Shown here: positions 1 through 6,534 of the stretch, piece by piece
How positions within the stretch are numbered: position 1 is the stretch's first letter
How the letters are laid out: each line of letters starts with the position of its first letter
DNA from: Methylophilaceae bacterium UBA5127
Lineage (GTDB): Bacteria > Pseudomonadota > Gammaproteobacteria > Burkholderiales > Methylophilaceae
NCBI GenBank assembly: GCA_002414145.1
Contig: DHYP01000033.1
Span: forward strand, 14,502 to 21,697
DNA: 7,196 bases
Reading direction: 5' to 3'
Notes under the pieces: model-generated
What the model saw: only the letters and a program-made list of their open reading frames with translations
Told to the model about the DNA's origin: nothing
The model's database searches: none
Program-made: the position numbers and the translations under genes

Positions 1-782
1 TCTAAGGTACTACCTGCTAACAAATGGCCATCTGGGCGAGGAATCATATAAAACCCTTCTCGATACACCATCTGCTCAAGATTTTTGGCTGGCTTATATA
101 GCAATATTTGCCCACGCATGGGTTTAATATTCAATTTTGCTGAGGTTTCTTTTAAGATCTCAAAACTCCAAGCGCCAGAAGTGACCACAAATTGGTCGGC
201 CTCTATGATTTCACCTGTAGTCGTTTGCCAAGACTGTATTGCGCCTGTCTCTTTAAGCGGAACCAAGGCTGTATGCTCAATTAAGGTCACATGGTGATTC
301 ACTAGCCATTGACGTAGTGCCTGCATCACATAAGGCGGGCGGGCTTGACAGACAGTAGGCAACCAAAGTGCATCTTCGCCGCTGAGTGATTGCACACCAA
401 ATGCGGAGGCTTTGACTCGTTGCACCGGTACTTGATGACGCGCGCACCAATCTATAGCAGCGACCACATCAAGATGAGGGAGCAATAAAAACCCTGTTTG
501 ATCAAACCCAGTATCGATACCTGTCTCTTGTTGTAGTTTTTGCAGCACTGCATGATGTGCTTGCATGCCATAGCTGGTAAGTGCATTGACTTCATCTGAG
601 TAGTCCCAAGGCAGTAGCGGAAAAATAATGCCGCCACCCGCCCATGAAGATTCACCTGAGGTTTGACTTGCGATCTGGTTGCGCTCGACAATAGTCACCT
701 GGCACCCTCTACCGACCAGCTCCATGGCAGTCATGCATCCAACGATACCTCCGCCAACGACAACCACTTTCTTTGCAGTCAA
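1..782 (-). CDS. thiO: Glycine oxidase ThiO-like FAD-dependent oxidoreductase (partial, C-terminus outside window)
   Basis: The first 260 residues of a D-amino-acid-oxidase-fold flavoenzyme are visible; the gene runs off the left edge. ThiO oxidises glycine with O2 to the imine used to build the thiazole ring of thiamine, in the cytoplasm. Seen: a beta strand and dinucleotide-binding GGGIVG at residues 10-15, an acidic residue closing the second strand (E33) that would bind the FAD ribose, the SWAGGG...PLLPW segment at 46-59 typical of ThiO-like proteins, TSGAW at 201-205, MRGQ at 222-225 and IPRPDGHLLAGST at 247-259. The family is usually about 360-370 residues, so roughly 100 are missing. 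The start is TTG at 782-780, chosen because GGAAGG lies 6 bases upstream and the fold begins at once after it. It follows the antiporter gene by 11 bases and is probably co-transcribed with it. Another DAO-family amine oxidase (DadA-like) is possible; no other thiamine gene is visible to confirm the role. Confidence 0.78.
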   Translation of the reverse strand, partial: MTAKKVVVVGGGIVGCMTAMELVGRGCQVTIVERNQIASQTSGESSWAGGGIIFPLLPWDYSDEVNALTSYGMQAHHAVLQKLQQETGIDTGFDQTGFLLLPHLDVVAAIDWCARHQVPVQRVKASAFGVQSLSGEDALWLPTVCQARPPYVMQALRQWLVNHHVTLIEHTALVPLKETGAIQSWQTTTGEIIEADQFVVTSGAWSFEILKETSAKLNIKPMRGQILLYKPAKNLEQMVYREGFYMIPRPDGHLLAGSTL

Positions 783-788
783 TCTTAA

Positions 789-794
789 CCTTCC
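789..794 (-). promoter_or_regulatory. Ribosome binding site of thiO (decides a TTG start)
   Basis: On the minus strand GGAAGG sits 6 bases before TTG. Its first G is the last base of the antiporter stop codon TAG. This is the strongest Shine-Dalgarno match near the 5' end of the reading frame, and no ATG lies between it and the GGGIVG motif, so TTG is the best start. The overlap with the upstream stop suggests translational coupling, which is inferred. Confidence 0.6.
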
Positions 795-2770
795 TATTTA
801 CCAGAAACCAGATAAATTTCAGCCGCCACTAAATTCTCATTAGATCCTAAAAGTACCAATACATCACCCTCAGAGAGCACAATATCTGGTCTAGGCACTA
901 CAGCTTCTAGCATATTAGGACGGCGCATCTGCTTGACCTCTACGCCCAAATTAGCGAATGGAATATCCCCAATCTTGGTACCATGCACATATGAGTTCGC
1001 ACTTATATCCACTGAATGCAGTCGTTGTTGACGGGTGCCATCGGTAGGTGTTGCTGCATCAGAAATCCCGCGGAAATAGCCTTGGAACATTTTGTATCGT
1101 TCTTCTCTAAACTGACGGATACGCTTAACCACACGATTTAACGGAACGCCAAGCAATACCAACGCGTGAGAAGCTAACATCAAACTGCCTTCCAGCACTT
1201 CTGGCACCACCTCAGTAGCCCCAGCCTCTCTAAATATTTCCATATCAGTATCATCGTGTGTGCGAATAATCACTGGCAGGTTAGGATAACGCTCCTGTAC
1301 CACGTGCAATATCTTCATGGACGAGCGTGTATCTGCATAACTCACAATCAATGCCTTGGCTTTAGCTGCGCCCGCAGCTTCCAGTACCACGCGACGACTT
1401 GCATCCCCATACACCACATGCTCACCAGCCGCAGAGGCATCTCTTACACGTGTTGAGTCATTATCCAGAGCAATAAACGGGATATTTTCTTCTTTCAAGA
1501 AACGCCCCAAATACTGACCACTCCGCCCGTAGCCACAGATAATGACGTGATTGCTGAGATCCTTGCCAACAGCACTGACCCACGCCAACGCCTGACTACT
1601 ATTACGCGTGTAGCTTTTTACCAGCGCCCGCGCGATTCTACCGTTATACTGAATAATGAATGGTGCAATCATCATCGATAACAAACAAACAGCCAGTATA
1701 ATTTGCAACGCATGACCACTCACCAAACCACGTGACATCGCCAGTGCCAATATCACAAAGCTAAACTCACCCGCTTGCGCCAAAATAATGCCTGTGCGTA
1801 TCCCTACACCTAGTTCAAAACCAAAAAACTTGATTAATAGCGCAATGACAATGGCTTTGAGTAGCATAAAAACAATCAACATGACCACAATCAGACCCAT
1901 GTGATCAATCAACGAACCCACGTCAAGCAACATACCCACGCTAATAAAGAACAAACCTAGCAGAATATCGCGAAATGGCGAGATATCAGACTCCACCTGA
2001 TAACGGTAACGCGTTTCAGAGATCAGCATGCCTGCAATAAATGCCCCCAACGCAAAAGAGAGCCCCGCCGCATGTGTAGCAGAGGATAATAACAACGTGA
2101 CCATCAACACGTTCAGCACAAACAACTCACGCGAACGCTGTTTTGCCACCAAGTCAAACCAGCTATTTAAAACGTTTTTACCAAACTTAAATAGAATCGC
2201 AAACAAAATAACAGACTTAAGCAGTGACAAACTTAGCACTGTTTGCCAGTCTTGATTATCCAAACCCAAGGTTGGAATAAGCACCAAGATTGGAATTACC
2301 GCCAAGTCTTGAAACAGCAGCACACCGATACTTAAGCGACCATGCCGTGAGTTTAAGTCAACCCGCTCCATCAGAATTTTAGAAACAATTGCTGTAGAAG
2401 ACATAGTCAAAGCACTAGCAATCACAAATGCAGCAGAAAAACTGAGCCCTACCGATAAACCAAAAAAAATCACAGCACTCATGGTAATGACCACCTGTGC
2501 GCCGCCTAGACCAAATAAGGTTTTACGCATGGCGTACAACTTAGGCAGGCTAAATTCAAGCCCAATACTAAACATCAAAAATACTATCCCAAATTCTGCA
2601 ACACTTCTACTGGCTTCTGTATCTTGCAGTAGACCAAAAGTATGAGGTCCCAGCAAAACGCCTACTAAAAAGTAGGCCAGCATGGCAGGCAAATGGATTG
2701 CACGGAATAGCGCAATTGCCAGCACAGAACTGGTCAGTAACAATAAAACCGTGGTTAATGAATCAAACAT
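794..2770 (-). CDS. CPA2-family monovalent cation:proton antiporter with RCK (TrkA-N and TrkA-C) domains, KefB/YbaL type
   Basis: An inner-membrane protein of 658 residues expected to exchange K+ or Na+ for H+. Residues 1 to about 380 form about a dozen hydrophobic segments. They include the FQDL motif at 153-156, whose Gln-Asp pair marks the ion site in Kef-type CPA2 proteins, the SSTAIV stretch at 124-129 and AGEFSF at 333-338. A cytoplasmic RCK/TrkA-N domain follows at about 407-540, with nucleotide-binding GYGRSG at 413-418 and acidic residues D436 and D438 after the second strand. A TrkA-C-like domain fills about 583-655. Length and order match KefB/KefC/YbaL relatives. E. coli Kef channels are gated by glutathione and helped by KefF or KefG; no such partner gene is visible here, and the TrkA-C end differs from the E. 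coli Kef C-terminus, so glutathione control should not be assumed. The substrate ion cannot be read from the sequence. Its start ATG has only a weak purine-rich stretch (AGAAAGA) 6 bases upstream. It diverges from kdsD and leads into thiO. Confidence 0.9.
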   Translation of the reverse strand: MFDSLTTVLLLLTSSVLAIALFRAIHLPAMLAYFLVGVLLGPHTFGLLQDTEASRSVAEFGIVFLMFSIGLEFSLPKLYAMRKTLFGLGGAQVVITMSAVIFFGLSVGLSFSAAFVIASALTMSSTAIVSKILMERVDLNSRHGRLSIGVLLFQDLAVIPILVLIPTLGLDNQDWQTVLSLSLLKSVILFAILFKFGKNVLNSWFDLVAKQRSRELFVLNVLMVTLLLSSATHAAGLSFALGAFIAGMLISETRYRYQVESDISPFRDILLGLFFISVGMLLDVGSLIDHMGLIVVMLIVFMLLKAIVIALLIKFFGFELGVGIRTGIILAQAGEFSFVILALAMSRGLVSGHALQIILAVCLLSMMIAPFIIQYNGRIARALVKSYTRNSSQALAWVSAVGKDLSNHVIICGYGRSGQYLGRFLKEENIPFIALDNDSTRVRDASAAGEHVVYGDASRRVVLEAAGAAKAKALIVSYADTRSSMKILHVVQERYPNLPVIIRTHDDTDMEIFREAGATEVVPEVLEGSLMLASHALVLLGVPLNRVVKRIRQFREERYKMFQGYFRGISDAATPTDGTRQQRLHSVDISANSYVHGTKIGDIPFANLGVEVKQMRRPNMLEAVVPRPDIVLSEGDVLVLLGSNENLVAAEIYLVSGK

Positions 2771-2782
2771 CTATGGTCTTTC

Positions 2783-2795
2783 TAGGCTTAGCCTA
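2783..2795. repeat. Perfect short inverted repeat TAGGCT-T-AGCCTA
   Basis: A 13-base palindrome with 6-base arms and a single central T lies about 13 bases upstream of the antiporter start codon, next to its weak ribosome-binding stretch. It could be a dimeric regulator site or a small structure in the antiporter leader. It shares the half-site TAGGC/GCCTA with the second inverted repeat at 2822-2840. The repeat is seen directly; any function is inferred. Confidence 0.5.
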
Positions 2796-2821
2796 AAACA
2801 TCTCAATACAAAAATGACGCT

Positions 2822-2840
2822 TAGGCAAAAAATGTGCCTA
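2822..2840. repeat. Inverted repeat TAGGCA-7-TGCCTA
   Basis: Six-base perfect arms at 2822-2827 and 2835-2840 flank a 7-base A-rich spacer, in the middle of the divergent intergenic region. The arms use the same TAGGC half-site as the palindrome at 2783-2795, and the two centres (2831 and 2789) are 42 bases apart, close to four helical turns. No U-run follows in a transcribed direction that would make a convincing terminator. An operator is possible but unproven. Confidence 0.45.
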
Positions 2841-2897
2841 TAACTAAAATATTACACGTATAAGTACATTTTTTACTTTATCCAGAACTAATTCCCT

Positions 2898-2906
2898 TGC
2901 TATACT
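2898..2906 (+). promoter_or_regulatory. Extended -10 promoter of the kdsD-lpt cluster
   Basis: TG-C-TATACT at 2898-2906 matches the extended -10 form (TGN plus a five-of-six match to TATAAT). At 17 bases spacing the -35 position reads TTATCC, only three of six to TTGACA, which fits a promoter that relies on the extended -10. The predicted start of transcription, about 7 bases past the -10, falls at or next to the A of the kdsD ATG. The rest of the 142-base divergent region (2771-2912) is AT-rich, holds the two inverted repeats, and shows no convincing sigma-70 promoter on the minus strand for the antiporter. Confidence 0.5.
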
Positions 2907-2912
2907 TAGTCT

Positions 2913-3920
2913 ATGTCTACATCCAATGTACAACCCAAACACGCATCTGGCACGCAAGCCTCTTCATTAACGCTTGCGAGAAAAGTTTTGCTATTAGAAG
3001 CCAATGAAATACAAATGCTTGCCCAAAGATTAAATGAAGAGTTTGAACGCGCTGTAGCGCTCATTTTACATTGTCGGGGACGTGTTGTGGTGAGTGGAAT
3101 GGGCAAATCTGGGCATATTGGCAGAAAAATTGCTGCGACACTCGCTAGCACGGGCACACCTGCATTCTTTATGCATCCCGCCGAAGCTAGCCATGGTGAC
3201 TTAGGGATGATTACTGGTGAAGACGTGGTAATCGCACTTTCCAACTCTGGTGAAAGTGATGAAATCATTACAATCTTGCCCCCCATCAAAAGATTGGGCG
3301 CAAAAATCATTAGCATTACTGGTACTGATAGCTCCACCTTGGCCAAAGAATCTCATGTACATTTAAGTGCTAAGGTTTCTCAAGAAGCTTGCCCATTAGG
3401 ATTATCACCTACCGCCAGCACCACAGCAGCGCTGGCACTAGGAGATGCGCTGGCACTGTGCGTGCTAGATTTGCGGGAATTTACAGCAGAGGATTTTGCA
3501 CGCTCGCACCCAGGGGGAAGTCTGGGTCGGAAACTTCTCACCCGTGTTAAAGATATTATGCGCACTGGAGAAGCGTTACCTAAGGTTTCAGAAGAGGCCA
3601 TGCTGACGCTGGCACTCACCGAGATGACGCAAAAAGGACTTGGCTTCACTGCGGTCGTCAATCATCAAAACCAAGTGACAGGTATATTTACAGATGGAGA
3701 TTTGCGCCGTGCATTTGCCAGCAACATCTCTGCCAGCACCACTCAAATCCATGAGGTGATGCGCCAATCCCCCAAAACGATTCATCCAGAGCAAATGGCT
3801 GTAGAAGCTGTTGAACTGATGGAACACTATAAAATTAATGGGCTGATGGTCGTCAACGATCAAAATCAGCTAGTAGGTGCATTCAATATGCACGATTTAC
3901 TGAAAGCCAAGGTAGTGTAA
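2913..3920 (+). CDS. kdsD: Arabinose-5-phosphate isomerase (KpsF/GutQ family)
   Basis: A cytoplasmic enzyme that interconverts ribulose 5-phosphate and arabinose 5-phosphate, the first committed step toward Kdo for LPS. The 335 residues contain an N-terminal SIS sugar-isomerase domain (about 40-185) and two CBS domains (about 212-270 and 280-335). Visible motifs are GMGKSGHIGRK at 62-72, SNSGES at 110-115, EACPLGLSPTASTT at 158-171 and SHPGGSLGRK at 198-207. K65, E117, E158 and H199 align by a constant offset of six with the catalytic residues reported for E. coli KdsD (K59, E111, E152, H193), so the active site looks complete. The E. coli protein is 328 residues. An in-frame TAG at 2907-2909 rules out an upstream start, and no Shine-Dalgarno sequence precedes the ATG. 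Its stop overlaps the kdsC start by one base. A paralogue (KpsF/GutQ) is possible by sequence, but the kdsC-lpt neighbours favour KdsD. Confidence 0.95.
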   Translation: MSTSNVQPKHASGTQASSLTLARKVLLLEANEIQMLAQRLNEEFERAVALILHCRGRVVVSGMGKSGHIGRKIAATLASTGTPAFFMHPAEASHGDLGMITGEDVVIALSNSGESDEIITILPPIKRLGAKIISITGTDSSTLAKESHVHLSAKVSQEACPLGLSPTASTTAALALGDALALCVLDLREFTAEDFARSHPGGSLGRKLLTRVKDIMRTGEALPKVSEEAMLTLALTEMTQKGLGFTAVVNHQNQVTGIFTDGDLRRAFASNISASTTQIHEVMRQSPKTIHPEQMAVEAVELMEHYKINGLMVVNDQNQLVGAFNMHDLLKAKVV

Positions 3921-4459
3921 TGAACCAAGATGTATTGCAGCGCGCAAAAAATATCAAACTTGTGATTTTTGATGTAGATGGAGTGATGACCGATGGCGGC
4001 CTCACTATTAGCGATGATGGTCAAGAATATAAAACCTTTAATACACAAGATGGACTAGGTATGAAGCTACTCAAAAACAGTGGTGTACAAATGGCCATCA
4101 TCACAGGGCGCACTTCAAAGGTGGTGACGCAACGCGCCGAGAATACAGGGGTTGCCCACTTTTACCAAGGGGTGGATGACAAGCTTGTGGCTTTTAATGA
4201 TTTGATTCAAAAACTCAACCTCCAGCCAGAGCAGACTGCATTTATGGGAGATGATGTTGTTGACATGCCTCCTATGCTACGCTGTGGTTTAAGCATTACC
4301 GTACCTGCTGCGCCAGCCTTAGTGCAGGCGCGTGCGCATTACATTACCAAAAAAGAAGGTGGGCGTGGGGCAGTCAGAGAAGTCTGTGAGCTTATAATGC
4401 AAGCGCAAAACACGTTTGAAACACAAATGGCTCCTTTTTTTAAAAGTGAGAACGATTAA
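3920..4459 (+). CDS. kdsC: 3-deoxy-D-manno-octulosonate 8-phosphate phosphatase (HAD family)
   Basis: Hydrolyses Kdo 8-phosphate to Kdo and phosphate in the cytoplasm, just before CMP activation. It is a 179-residue capless HAD phosphatase of the usual KdsC length. HAD motif I is FDVDGVMTDG at 17-26, with nucleophile D18 and acid/base D20. Motif II is ITGR at 61-64 (T62), motif III lysine is K88, and motif IV is GDDVVD at 110-115 (D111, D112) for Mg2+. The C-terminal GGRGAVRE at 147-154 is the characteristic KdsC tail. The start ATG shares its A with the kdsD stop (TAATG), so translation of the two is probably coupled. The gene for the enzyme between the two steps, Kdo-8-phosphate synthase (kdsA), is not in the window and is normally elsewhere. 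Confidence 0.96.
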   Translation: MNQDVLQRAKNIKLVIFDVDGVMTDGGLTISDDGQEYKTFNTQDGLGMKLLKNSGVQMAIITGRTSKVVTQRAENTGVAHFYQGVDDKLVAFNDLIQKLNLQPEQTAFMGDDVVDMPPMLRCGLSITVPAAPALVQARAHYITKKEGGRGAVREVCELIMQAQNTFETQMAPFFKSEND

Positions 4460-4462
4460 TCG

Positions 4463-5125
4463 ATGCAAAATCATCATGCCATCATTTATCCACTTGCACT
4501 GGCATTGTTGCTGGCATTGATTACCTTTTGGATTAATCAAACAGTGCAAGAACAAGGATCTAGAATCGATGGCAGCAACCGCCACGACCCTGACTATATG
4601 TTAAATAACTTTGTCACCACACAAACGGATGTGAACGGTAAGCTGCGTTATGTATTAGCAGCCGCTGAAATGACCCATTACCCAGATGATGACTCAACAG
4701 TGTTACAGCGCCCACGCTTTACGCAATACAGTGTAGACAAGCCATACACCCAGATTCAAGGCTTACGTGGATATGTGTCTAGCGATGGCGAATCGGTAGA
4801 GTTTGTGGATAATGTGAAAGTCGTGCGTCAAGCTTATGCAGATAGAGGTGAAATGCAATTGACGACAGAAAAATTAACCATAGAACCTGATAAAGACTTA
4901 GCTACCAGCAACAGCGCTGTCACCATTAAACAGTTTCCTAAAACGGTCATCACTGCTGTTGGTATGGTGTACGATAAAAAAAACCAAACCACCAAATTAC
5001 TTAAAGATGTGCATGTACACTACGAAAATCCGCGTACTGCTTCGATCAAACCCACGCAAATAACAAAAGAAGCATCACCTGCGTCTGCCAAACCTAATCT
5101 AAATCATGTCGTAAAAAAGAAATAG
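4463..5125 (+). CDS. lptC: LPS export system protein LptC
   Basis: A single-pass inner-membrane protein that takes LPS from the LptB2FG transporter and hands it to LptA. The 220 residues start with one hydrophobic helix (about 8-24), then a periplasmic beta-jellyroll domain (about 42-188). Visible family features are HDPDYMLNNF at 41-50, an alanine-rich strand before HYPDDDSTVLQRP at 72-84, GLRGYVSSDGESVEF at 100-114 and VGMVYDKKNQTTKLL at 166-180. The E. coli protein is 191 residues; the extra length here is a Lys- and Pro-containing tail of about 30 residues (190-220) that ends in KKK. LptC sequences diverge widely, so the call leans on position (3 bases after kdsC, 12 before lptA) as well as on the fold pattern. 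Confidence 0.92.
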   Translation: MQNHHAIIYPLALALLLALITFWINQTVQEQGSRIDGSNRHDPDYMLNNFVTTQTDVNGKLRYVLAAAEMTHYPDDDSTVLQRPRFTQYSVDKPYTQIQGLRGYVSSDGESVEFVDNVKVVRQAYADRGEMQLTTEKLTIEPDKDLATSNSAVTIKQFPKTVITAVGMVYDKKNQTTKLLKDVHVHYENPRTASIKPTQITKEASPASAKPNLNHVVKKK

Positions 5126-5137
5126 TATGGAGAATCA

Positions 5138-5758
5138 ATGATTAATTTTTTTCGCATCAACCCATTTTTACTCGGCATGTTATTACTCCCTGCGCTTGCT
5201 TGGGGTGAAGCGGCAGACCGCAATAAACCGATTGAATTAGAGGCAGATACAGTCACCGTAAATGATGCTAAAAAAACCAGCACATACGCTGGTAATGTTG
5301 TGCTTACACAGGGTACGCTAGAAATTCATGCAGACAAACTCGTGGTACGCGAAGATGCAGAAGGCTTTCAGCACAGCACATCGACAGGTAACCCGACTAC
5401 ATTCAAGCAAAAGCTTGAAGGCAGAGATGAGTACATGTCTGGCAGCGCACAACGTATAGAATATGATGGTCGCATGGACAAAGTGCAGCTTAATACCCGC
5501 GCTTGGGTAAAGCGTGGCGAGGACATTGTGCAAGGGGATTTCATTAGCTACGATGCCAATGCAGAATACGCTGAAGTGGTCGGTGGCAATAAAACTGGTA
5601 ACGATAGCGGATCTAACGGACGTGTCAAAGCCATCATTCAGCCCAAAAATAAACAAATCGTACCGGGCGCTGCAAAAAGTAGTGCCGAACCCAACCCAGT
5701 CAACAACTTGAAATTAAACAAGACCTTGCAATTTAATATAGCGCCTAAAGAAGAATAG
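5138..5758 (+). CDS. lptA: LPS transport periplasmic bridge protein LptA
   Basis: A periplasmic OstA-fold protein that forms the bridge carrying LPS from LptC to LptD in the outer membrane. The 206-residue precursor has a signal peptide with Arg at 6, a hydrophobic core at about 9-21, and likely cleavage shortly after ALAWG or GEA (about 23-25). The OstA core runs from about 30 to 170: KPIELEADTVTVND at 30-43, YAGNVVLTQGTLEIHADKL at 50-68, the GNPTTFKQK strand at 84-92, and GRVKAIIQPKN at 161-171, a usual end for the family. A polar tail of about 35 residues follows. GGAGA at 5129-5133 gives a good ribosome binding site for the ATG. It lies between lptC and lptB as expected. Confidence 0.95.
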   Translation: MINFFRINPFLLGMLLLPALAWGEAADRNKPIELEADTVTVNDAKKTSTYAGNVVLTQGTLEIHADKLVVREDAEGFQHSTSTGNPTTFKQKLEGRDEYMSGSAQRIEYDGRMDKVQLNTRAWVKRGEDIVQGDFISYDANAEYAEVVGGNKTGNDSGSNGRVKAIIQPKNKQIVPGAAKSSAEPNPVNNLKLNKTLQFNIAPKEE

Positions 5759-5793
5759 CCCGTCATGAATCTTAAGAGTTCGTGCTGAAAAAC

Positions 5794-6516
5794 ATGAGTG
5801 AATTAATTGTAGAAAACTTACGTAAGTCTTATAAAACACGCACTGTAGTGCATGATATTTCTTTACGTATCAACAGTGGCGAAATCGTCGGCTTACTAGG
5901 TCCCAATGGCGCAGGTAAAACCACCAGCTTTTATATGATGGTGGGCTTGGTAGCGCTAGATGCTGGACGTATTTTAATCAATGGTCAGGATGTCAGCAGA
6001 TTACCTATTCATAGCCGCGCGCAAATCGGTTTGTCTTATCTGCCTCAAGAACCGTCTATTTTCCGCAAACTAACAGTGACAGAAAACATCATGGCGGTAC
6101 TTGAGTTACAAGTACTGACCGAAGAAGAAAGAAAAGCGCAGTTAGAATCACTGCTAGAAGAACTGCACATTACACACATCCGCAACAGCATGGCTGTCAG
6201 TTTATCCGGGGGTGAAAGACGGCGTGTAGAAATCGCACGTTGTTTGGCAACCAATCCAAGCTTTATTTTGTTGGACGAACCCTTTGCAGGGATAGACCCA
6301 ATTGCGGTATTGGATATTCAAAAAATCATACGTTTCTTAAGTAGTAAAAAAATTGGGGTATTAATTACCGACCACAATGTAAGAGAAACCTTAGGCATCT
6401 GTGACAGAGCCTATATTGTGAATGATGGCGCAGTGTTTGCTTCTGGCGAGCCCAATGAAATCATTAAAAATGAAGCCGTAAAAGAAGTATATTTAGGTAA
6501 AAACTTTAGACTATAA
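5794..6516 (+). CDS. lptB: LPS export ABC transporter ATP-binding protein LptB
   Basis: The cytoplasmic ATPase whose dimer, with LptF and LptG (not in this window), extracts LPS from the inner membrane. From ATG 5794 it has 240 residues (E. coli 241). Walker A is GPNGAGKT at 36-43 with K42, the Q-loop is LPQEPSIF at 83-90, the signature is LSGGE at 137-141 before RRRVEIAR, Walker B is FILLDEP at 157-163 with catalytic E162, and the switch is H194 in ITDHNVRET. The end YLGKNFRL matches the conserved LptB tail. A GTG at 5782 would add four residues; AAGAG at 5774-5778 is only 3 bases from it and 15 from the ATG, so ribosome-site spacing does not decide. The ATG is preferred because its N-terminus lines up with E. 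coli LptB. Confidence 0.96.
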   Translation: MSELIVENLRKSYKTRTVVHDISLRINSGEIVGLLGPNGAGKTTSFYMMVGLVALDAGRILINGQDVSRLPIHSRAQIGLSYLPQEPSIFRKLTVTENIMAVLELQVLTEEERKAQLESLLEELHITHIRNSMAVSLSGGERRRVEIARCLATNPSFILLDEPFAGIDPIAVLDIQKIIRFLSSKKIGVLITDHNVRETLGICDRAYIVNDGAVFASGEPNEIIKNEAVKEVYLGKNFRL

Positions 6517-6534
6517 AAGCATCAGCAACACCAT

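Noticed and set aside
452..691. 79-residue minus-strand open frame in another frame within thiO
   Set aside because: It overlaps the thiO frame on the same strand; the thiO frame carries the conserved SWAGGG region there, so the other frame is incidental.
2822..2840. Inverted repeat considered as a Rho-independent terminator
   Set aside because: The arms are only 6 bases, no T-run follows the stem in either direction, and it lies between divergent genes where no transcript should be ending.
2906..3346. 146-residue open frame on the minus strand across the start of kdsD
   Set aside because: It lies almost entirely antisense to the conserved SIS domain of KdsD, shows no recognisable motif, and is best explained as a shadow of the coding frame.
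4975..4984. A-rich run in lptC matching the A-AAA-AAC slippery pattern in the reading frame
   Set aside because: No clear downstream stimulatory structure or upstream Shine-Dalgarno-like element is seen, and a -1 shift would only give a short alternative tail ending after about 27 codons. Likely just Lys-Lys-Asn codons.
4400..5137. Internal sigma-E type promoter upstream of lptA, as known in E. coli
   Set aside because: I saw no convincing GGAAC-type -35 with a properly spaced TCTGA-type -10 in the end of kdsC or in lptC; a matrix scan would be needed to exclude a weak one.
5318..5656. 112-residue minus-strand open frame inside lptA
   Set aside because: It is fully antisense to a conserved gene, with no family resemblance or ribosome site that I can see.
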